Part shown: positions 6,083 through 10,287 of the stretch, one piece after another
How the letters are laid out: each line of letters starts with the position of its first letter
Numbering within the stretch: the stretch's first letter is position 1
Source: JAYFNU01 sp964458545
GTDB lineage: Bacteria; Bacillota; Clostridia; Oscillospirales; Ruminococcaceae
DNA: 10,287 nt
Reading direction: 5' to 3'
NCBI GenBank assembly: GCA_964458545.1
Contig: CAYWJF010000053.1
Span: 1-10,287 of the forward strand
Translations under genes and position numbers: made by a program
The notes under the pieces: model-generated
What the model was told of the DNA's origin: nothing
The model's database searches: none
Seen by the model: the letters and a program-made list of their open reading frames with translations, nothing else

Positions 6083-7411
6083 TTAATTGAGTTTTTTAAT
6101 AAGTTCTTCACGCTGCGCCTCGTATCCCGGCTTGCCGAGAAGGGCGAACATATTCTTTTTGTAGCTTTCTACTCCGGGCTGGTTAAAAGGGTTAATGCCG
6201 AGAATATAGCCCGAAACCGCGCAGGCACGCTCGAAGAATAAGATAAGCTCGCCTACGTTTTCCTCGTCAACCTTATCTACGTTAATAACCATACAGGGTA
6301 CTCCGCCCTCGTTATGAGCAAGTATGGTCGCGTCACACGCCGTATCGTTAATTTCGCGCATTGTTTTACCCGCGAGATAGTTAAGACCGTCGAAGTCCTC
6401 GCTTTCGCTCTTTACGGTGTAGTCCGAAAGGGTTTTACCGAACTTCACAACCGTTTCAAACATTATACGCGCGCCGTCTTGAACGAACTGACCCATTGAA
6501 TGAAGGTCGGTCGAGAAGATAACCGAGGTTGGGAGAATACCCTTTTTATCCTTGCCCTCGCTCTCGCCGAAGAGCTGTTTGTACCACTCGTTAAAGAGGG
6601 TGAAGGACGGCTCGTAGCAGACCATAAGCTCAGCGCCCTTGCCCTTGCGGTAGAGTATGTTTCTGTAAGCGGCGTAGACGTTGCAGTCGTTGTCAAGCCC
6701 GTTGGAATCGTACTTCTTCGCGGCGTTTACGGCGCCCGCCATAAGCTTGTCTATATCGAAGCCCGCGGCGGCAATAGGAAGAAGTCCCACGGCGGTAAGC
6801 ACCGAATAGCGCCCGCCCACGTCGTCGGGTACGACAAAGGTTTCGTAGCCCTCGCGGTCGGCGAGACCTTTTAGCGTACCGCGTGATTTGTCGGTAGTAG
6901 CGTAGATTCTCTTCGCCGCCTCAGCCTTGCCGTAGCGCTCCTCCATAAGTCCCTTAAAGACACGGAAAGCGAGCGCGGGCTCGGTGGTTGTGCCCGACTT
7001 CGAAATTACGTTTACGCTAAGGCGTTTGCCCTCGCAAAGCTTAATGATGTTGTTGAGGTAGTCGCCGCTTATGCTGTTGCCTGCGAAATAGACCTTTAAC
7101 GGGGACGTTTCGTTAAGGAAACCGCCCGAAAGAAGCTCCGTTACCGCGCGTGCGCCGAGATAGCTCCCGCCGATACCGATAACGACAAGCACGTCGCTCG
7201 TTTCGCGTATGCGCTTCGCCGCCGCTTTAATGCGCGCAAACTCGTCCCTGTTGTAGTCGAAGGGAAGTGTGCTCCAGCCTAAAAAGTCGTTGCCCGCTCC
7301 GTTTTTTTCGCGAAGAAAATCGCAAGCCTTCGACACTTCTTCAGAAACAGCCGAAAGCTCGCGGTCATCGGTAAAACCGTTAAGATATTTTGTAGTAAGT
7401 TTAATTGCCAT
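6083..7411 (-). CDS. pgi: Glucose-6-phosphate isomerase
   Basis: A 442-residue enzyme interconverting glucose-6-phosphate and fructose-6-phosphate in glycolysis and gluconeogenesis. It is the shorter Bacillus/Clostridium type. Visible are the SIS-domain IGIGGSYLGARA (78-89), the phosphate-binding SKSGTTTEPA (137-146), the PGI signature around GGRYSVLTAVGLLPIAAAG (199-217), the catalytic region FGESEGKD (281-288), LHSMGQ with its His (303-308) and the C-terminal signature NPFNQPGVESYKKN (407-420) with the catalytic Lys. Nothing is missing. GAGGT lies 9 nt before the ATG at 7411. It has its own promoter, and the P-loop gene follows at 17 nt. The carboxypeptidase gene upstream has no clear terminator, so some read-through into pgi is possible. 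Confidence 0.98.
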   Translation of the reverse strand: MAIKLTTKYLNGFTDDRELSAVSEEVSKACDFLREKNGAGNDFLGWSTLPFDYNRDEFARIKAAAKRIRETSDVLVVIGIGGSYLGARAVTELLSGGFLNETSPLKVYFAGNSISGDYLNNIIKLCEGKRLSVNVISKSGTTTEPALAFRVFKGLMEERYGKAEAAKRIYATTDKSRGTLKGLADREGYETFVVPDDVGGRYSVLTAVGLLPIAAAGFDIDKLMAGAVNAAKKYDSNGLDNDCNVYAAYRNILYRKGKGAELMVCYEPSFTLFNEWYKQLFGESEGKDKKGILPTSVIFSTDLHSMGQFVQDGARIMFETVVKFGKTLSDYTVKSESEDFDGLNYLAGKTMREINDTACDATILAHNEGGVPCMVINVDKVDEENVGELILFFERACAVSGYILGINPFNQPGVESYKKNMFALLGKPGYEAQREELIKKLN

Positions 7412-7452
7412 TGTTTTGCGACCTCTATATATACATAGTTTTCTTTACTTAT

Positions 7453-7481
7453 ATGATATAGTACATCGCATTTTATGTCAA
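7453..7481 (-). promoter_or_regulatory. Sigma-A type promoter for pgi
   Basis: On the minus strand the perfect -35 TTGACA (7476-7481) and the -10 TATCAT (7453-7458, one mismatch) are separated by 17 bp. Transcription would start near 7446, giving a leader of about 35 nt that holds GAGGT before the ATG. Confidence 0.85.
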
Positions 7482-7509
7482 GGTGAACGAGGTGAATTTC
7501 GCCCTCTCG

Positions 7510-8715
7510 CTACATATTTGTAAGCGCGTCGAAAAGCAGCGACCAGCCTATCTTGAAGTCTATTTTTCGTATATCGCAAACGGCGGTAACGTCGTAGCTG
7601 CCCGTCTCCACGCCGTCGCAAAGTACCCTTACGGTGCCAACCGTCTGCCCGCCCGTAACGGGCGCTTCCAGCTGTTGTTCCATAAGTATCTCGTAGCTTA
7701 CCTTCTCCGCTTGCCCCTTGTCTACAACTATATGTTTTGGCATATCCACTGTATACTCGCATATCTGGTTTTCGCCGCACTTTACCTTAACGGGGGTAAA
7801 AAGCGCGTCGTCTATCTTTATCTCAGCAAGCTCGTAGTTCGAGAAGCCGTAATTTAGCAGCGCTGTCGCGGCGGCAAAGCGACTCTTTGAATCACTTGAG
7901 CCCAGTACAACGGCTATAAGCTCCATATTGTCGCGTATGGCTGAAGCGCTTACACAAACGCCCGCCTTGTTTGTTGTACCCGTCTTTATGCCGGTAATGC
8001 CGTTATAGCTACGAAGCATCTTGTTGGTGTTTGTAAGCTCGGTTTCCCCGCCGCGCAGCTCATCCATCCATATAGTAATGTAATTGCGGATAAGCTCGTG
8101 CTTAAGTATCTCGCGGGACATAAGCGCCACGTCACGCGCACAGGACATATGCCCCTCCTCGTCAAGCCCGTTAGAATTCTTAAAGGTGGTGTTTTGCATA
8201 CCAAGCTCCGCCGCCTTTCGGTTCATCTCGGCTACGAACTCGTCCTCACTGCCCGACACAAACTCGGCGAGAGCTACCGCGGCGTCGTTCGCGCTCGCGA
8301 CGCAAACCGCCTTCAAAAGCTCGTCAACCGTCATAATTTCGCCCGGCTCCAGCCATATCTGTGAGCCCCCCATTGAATAAGCGTGCTCACTCGCCGTGAC
8401 CTTGTCTTCAAGCTTTATCGCACCGCTTTCAAGCGCCTCCATAACAAGAATTAGGGTCATAACCTTAGTAATAGAGGCTATTGCGCGCGGTTCGTCAGGG
8501 TTCTTTTCGTAAAGCACCCGCCCCGTAGTACTGTCCACAAGTATTACCGCCGTCGCGTCCAGCGAGAGCGACGCATTTGCCGATACCTCAGCCGCTTCGC
8601 TCTTTGTGAAAGCGAGCGCGTCCTCGCTACCAACGCCCTCAGACGCGAAAACAGCGGACGGCGCAAGCAGCGTTGCCGCCGCAATTATCATACATATTAT
8701 CTTCTTTATTGCCAT
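7510..8715 (-). CDS. dacF: D-alanyl-D-alanine carboxypeptidase (peptidase S11, DacF-like)
   Basis: A 401-residue secreted penicillin-binding protein that removes the terminal D-Ala from peptidoglycan pentapeptides, limiting cross-linking. A signal peptide covers residues 1-24 (MAIKK, a hydrophobic core, then AVFA before SE). The active-site triad is complete: S81-I-T-K84, S141-A-N143 and K244-T-G. A PBP5-like C-terminal beta domain follows (about 295-380). The last 18 residues (KIDFKIGWSLLFDALTNM) could be an amphipathic membrane anchor. I chose the ATG at 8715: AAAGGGG lies 7 nt upstream and the signal peptide starts there. A longer in-frame start at 8769 would lie on the promoter. The symbol follows the common clostridial naming; dacA or dacB type cannot be excluded. 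Confidence 0.95.
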   Translation of the reverse strand: MAIKKIICMIIAAATLLAPSAVFASEGVGSEDALAFTKSEAAEVSANASLSLDATAVILVDSTTGRVLYEKNPDEPRAIASITKVMTLILVMEALESGAIKLEDKVTASEHAYSMGGSQIWLEPGEIMTVDELLKAVCVASANDAAVALAEFVSGSEDEFVAEMNRKAAELGMQNTTFKNSNGLDEEGHMSCARDVALMSREILKHELIRNYITIWMDELRGGETELTNTNKMLRSYNGITGIKTGTTNKAGVCVSASAIRDNMELIAVVLGSSDSKSRFAAATALLNYGFSNYELAEIKIDDALFTPVKVKCGENQICEYTVDMPKHIVVDKGQAEKVSYEILMEQQLEAPVTGGQTVGTVRVLCDGVETGSYDVTAVCDIRKIDFKIGWSLLFDALTNM

Positions 8716-8740
8716 TGAGCTACCCCTTTCAGAAAAGGAC

Positions 8741-8769
8741 ATTATTGCTAATAAAGGGTATGCAGTCAA
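8741..8769 (-). promoter_or_regulatory. Sigma-A type promoter for the carboxypeptidase gene
   Basis: On the minus strand the -35 TTGACT (8764-8769) and -10 AATAAT (8741-8746) each have one mismatch and are 17 bp apart. The start near 8735 leaves a leader of about 20 nt with AAAGGGG before the ATG at 8715. Confidence 0.75.
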
Positions 8770-8787
8770 GGACGAATGTAGTATAAT
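8759..8787 (+). promoter_or_regulatory. Probable promoter for mtaB, divergent from the carboxypeptidase promoter
   Basis: A perfect -10 TATAAT lies at 8782-8787. The hexamer 17 bp upstream, TATGCA at 8759-8764, matches TTGACA at only three positions, so the promoter is likely weak or activator-dependent. Its -35 region overlaps the -35 of the divergent carboxypeptidase promoter. Confidence 0.5.
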
Positions 8788-8819
8788 GATTTTACATTTT
8801 TTCGATACGGAGCTTTATT

Positions 8820-10100
8820 TTGAGGGTATACTTTCACACCTTCGGCTGTAAGGTGAACAGCTTTGAATCCGCCGCAATGGCGAACATGCTTAAAAATCAC
8901 GGCTACAACTGCGCCGAAGACGAAAGCTCGGCGCAGGTGGTGGTCGTTAATTCCTGCACCGTTACCGCAAACACCGACGCAAAGGTAAGGCGGTACCTAA
9001 ATAAAGTCAAGCGCGAGCATCCGTCAGTCACTACTGTGCTTACAGGCTGCCTTGTCGAAGCGGCGAAGGATAAAGCGGCTCTTTCAAGGCTCGCTGACAT
9101 AGTTATGGGTAACGCCTCGCGACGGGATATCTTCGCGGTGCTGGACGAATACTTTAAGGACGGCGAAAAGGGCGTTGTTTCAATAAAGGCGCAAAGCCGC
9201 GAGTTTGAGCCGCTCTTCGCGCCAGAGCTTGAGGGGCACACACGCGCCTTTATGAAGATAGAGGACGGCTGTGAAAGGTACTGCTCCTACTGTATTATCC
9301 CCTACGCGCGAGGACGGGTGCGCTCAATGGATATAGACGAGGTCGAGCGCGAGGCGCGGGAGCTTGCTAAGAACGGCTACCGTGAAATAGTTGTGTCGGG
9401 GATAAACCTTTCCTGCTACGGCAAGGGAACAGAATATAATCTCGCCGACGCGGTAGAACGAATAGCCTCCGTTAAGGGAATTGAGCGCATACGTTTAGGC
9501 TCGCTTGAGCCTGATTTACTGAAGGCTATGCTCCCCCGCCTTTCGCGGGTGGATAAGCTTTGTCCGCAATTCCACCTCGCGCTACAAAGCGGCTGCGACA
9601 GGACGCTAAGGCGGATGAACAGGCACTATACCGCCGAAGAATACCGCGCCGTAGCAAACGAAATACGAAAGCTTTTTCCTCGCGCGACCCTCACCACCGA
9701 CGTAATTGTCGGCTTCCCCGCAGAAACCGAAGCGGACTTTCGCGAGAGCGCCGCTTTTATTGACGATATCGGCTTTTTAAAGGTACACGTCTTTCCCTAT
9801 TCCGTGCGTCCCGGCACGGCGGCGGCGGGGCTTCCCGACCAGCTTACAAAGACGGAAAAGGAGGCTCGTGCGCGCGAGCTTATTCGGCTAACGACAGAGA
9901 AGCGGCTTCAAATTATCGACAGCTTTATAGGAGAGAGCGTGCGTGTTATACTTGAGCAGCCGAACTCAGACGGGCTTTATACAGGTTACACCGACGAGTA
10001 TCTGCCCGTTCTCATTAAAGCGTCCAATGCCAAAACAGGCGATATCCTTACGGCAACGGCTAAAAGACGTGAAGGAGACGCGCTAATCGTTGAGGCGTAA
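8820..10100 (+). CDS. mtaB: tRNA (N6-threonylcarbamoyladenosine(37)-C2)-methylthiotransferase MtaB
   Basis: A 426-residue radical-SAM methylthiotransferase that converts t6A at position 37 of ANN-decoding tRNAs to ms2t6A, aiding accurate decoding. The N-terminal UPF0004 domain has its three cluster cysteines C10 (FGCKVN, the MtaB-type form), C46 (NSCTV) and C77 (TGC). The radical-SAM motif C151-ERY-C155-SY-C158 follows, in the GCxxxCSYCIIPYARG context. A TRAM RNA-binding domain ends the protein (about 370-426). FHTFGCKVN and the MtaB-like order favour MtaB over MiaB or RimO. The start is TTG at 8820: GGAG (8809-8812) is 7 nt upstream and the protein then begins MRVYFHTFGCKVN as homologues do. 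A TTG start with a short ribosome binding site suggests modest expression. No close neighbour is co-transcribed within the window. Confidence 0.96.
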   Translation: MRVYFHTFGCKVNSFESAAMANMLKNHGYNCAEDESSAQVVVVNSCTVTANTDAKVRRYLNKVKREHPSVTTVLTGCLVEAAKDKAALSRLADIVMGNASRRDIFAVLDEYFKDGEKGVVSIKAQSREFEPLFAPELEGHTRAFMKIEDGCERYCSYCIIPYARGRVRSMDIDEVEREARELAKNGYREIVVSGINLSCYGKGTEYNLADAVERIASVKGIERIRLGSLEPDLLKAMLPRLSRVDKLCPQFHLALQSGCDRTLRRMNRHYTAEEYRAVANEIRKLFPRATLTTDVIVGFPAETEADFRESAAFIDDIGFLKVHVFPYSVRPGTAAAGLPDQLTKTEKEARARELIRLTTEKRLQIIDSFIGESVRVILEQPNSDGLYTGYTDEYLPVLIKASNAKTGDILTATAKRREGDALIVEA

Positions 10101-10244
10101 AACTAATTCCATCGTATAACTCACTGCAAAAGCTATTTTTCTTTTTTGTATCATCTACATTCCTATTCGCAAAACTAAAGCCCTTCGCCGAGAACGGCGC
10201 AGCACCATAGAGACAACACAAACAAATCAACAAACCGACCATAT
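10101..10244. other. Non-coding 3' segment, no gene supported
   Basis: This stretch is A/C-rich on the plus strand and unlike the coding DNA beside it. It holds a T-rich run at 10134-10148 without a convincing hairpin in front of it, and a 5-bp hairpin CGCCG-AGAA-CGGCG at 10186-10199. A 60-codon minus-strand frame (10060-10242) starts without a ribosome binding site and overlaps mtaB, so I do not call it a gene. Confidence 0.6.
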
Positions 10245-10276
10245 AAGAGAAGGGTAGCTAATGCTACCCTTCTCTT
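10245..10276. terminator. Strong 14-bp hairpin terminator near the window end
   Basis: A perfect 14-bp stem, AAGAGAAGGGTAGC / GCTACCCTTCTCTT, encloses the loop TAAT (10259-10262). On the plus strand only TTTT (10275-10278) follows, partly within the stem. The hairpin lies about 145 nt beyond the mtaB stop. It may end mtaB, a minus-strand gene outside the window, or both. Confidence 0.75.
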
Positions 10277-10287
10277 TTGATGATTCA

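Noticed and set aside
5634..6086. Plus-strand frame of 150 codons, longer than the P-loop gene opposite
   Set aside because: It starts at a GTG inside the promoter palindrome without a ribosome binding site and shows no known motif, whereas the minus-strand frame has GGAGG and Walker motifs.
7482..7509. Terminator between the carboxypeptidase gene and pgi
   Set aside because: Only a 4-bp pairing can be drawn and no T-tract follows, so I do not call one.
8716..8769. Longer start for the carboxypeptidase
   Set aside because: The extra 18 residues would be encoded by the promoter -35 and -10, and would displace the signal peptide from the N-terminus.
10126..10150. T-rich run after mtaB as its terminator
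   Set aside because: No stable GC-containing stem precedes the run; the 14-bp hairpin at 10245-10276 is the better candidate.
10060..10242. Minus-strand 60-codon frame as a small membrane protein
   Set aside because: No ribosome binding site precedes the ATG, it overlaps the mtaB end by 41 bases, and its sequence after the first 13 residues looks random.

Overview
The window reads as an ordinary chromosomal housekeeping stretch of a Firmicute, most likely class Clostridia. Four things point there: strong AGGAGG-type ribosome binding sites, consensus sigma-A promoters, the linked order DUF512/radical-SAM protein - der - plsY, and a Bacillus/Clostridium-type glucose-6-phosphate isomerase of about 440 residues. 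A block of exactly 100 N inside one gene shows that this is a scaffolded, probably draft or metagenomic, assembly. There is no tRNA, rRNA, CRISPR array, insertion sequence or phage gene.

Layout, left to right. A plus-strand DUF2461 gene (92-769) has its own extended -10 promoter. It converges on the minus-strand rmuC gene (806-2095), and a perfect 10-bp hairpin terminator lies between them. rmuC has its own promoter (2138-2166), which abuts the terminator closing the next minus-strand unit. That unit, read right to left, is a PDZ/radical-SAM/DUF512 protein (4169-5293, with the assembly gap inside it), der (2838-4166) and plsY (2203-2838), packed with a 2-nt gap and a 1-nt stop/start overlap. 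Upstream of it is rpmF (ribosomal protein L32, 5349-5531), with a textbook TTGACA-17-TATAAT promoter overlapped by a 17-nt palindrome. An intrinsic terminator separates rpmF from the DUF512 gene.

Further right, still on the minus strand, come a small P-loop protein of unknown role (5658-6065) directly downstream of pgi (6083-7411), and then a secreted D-Ala-D-Ala carboxypeptidase (7510-8715). That gene is divergent from mtaB (8820-10100, plus strand), a tRNA methylthiotransferase starting at TTG. The last 187 bases hold no supported gene; they end in a strong 14-bp hairpin.

The genes serve ribosome assembly and translation (der, rpmF, mtaB), membrane phospholipid synthesis (plsY), cell-wall trimming (the carboxypeptidase), glycolysis (pgi) and possibly DNA maintenance (rmuC). 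I found no convincing new multi-gene system. The items most worth a second look are the palindrome on the rpmF promoter, the terminator placed just before the DUF512-der-plsY unit, the uncharacterised P-loop protein, the wrongly sized assembly gap, and the compositionally odd 3' intergenic segment.
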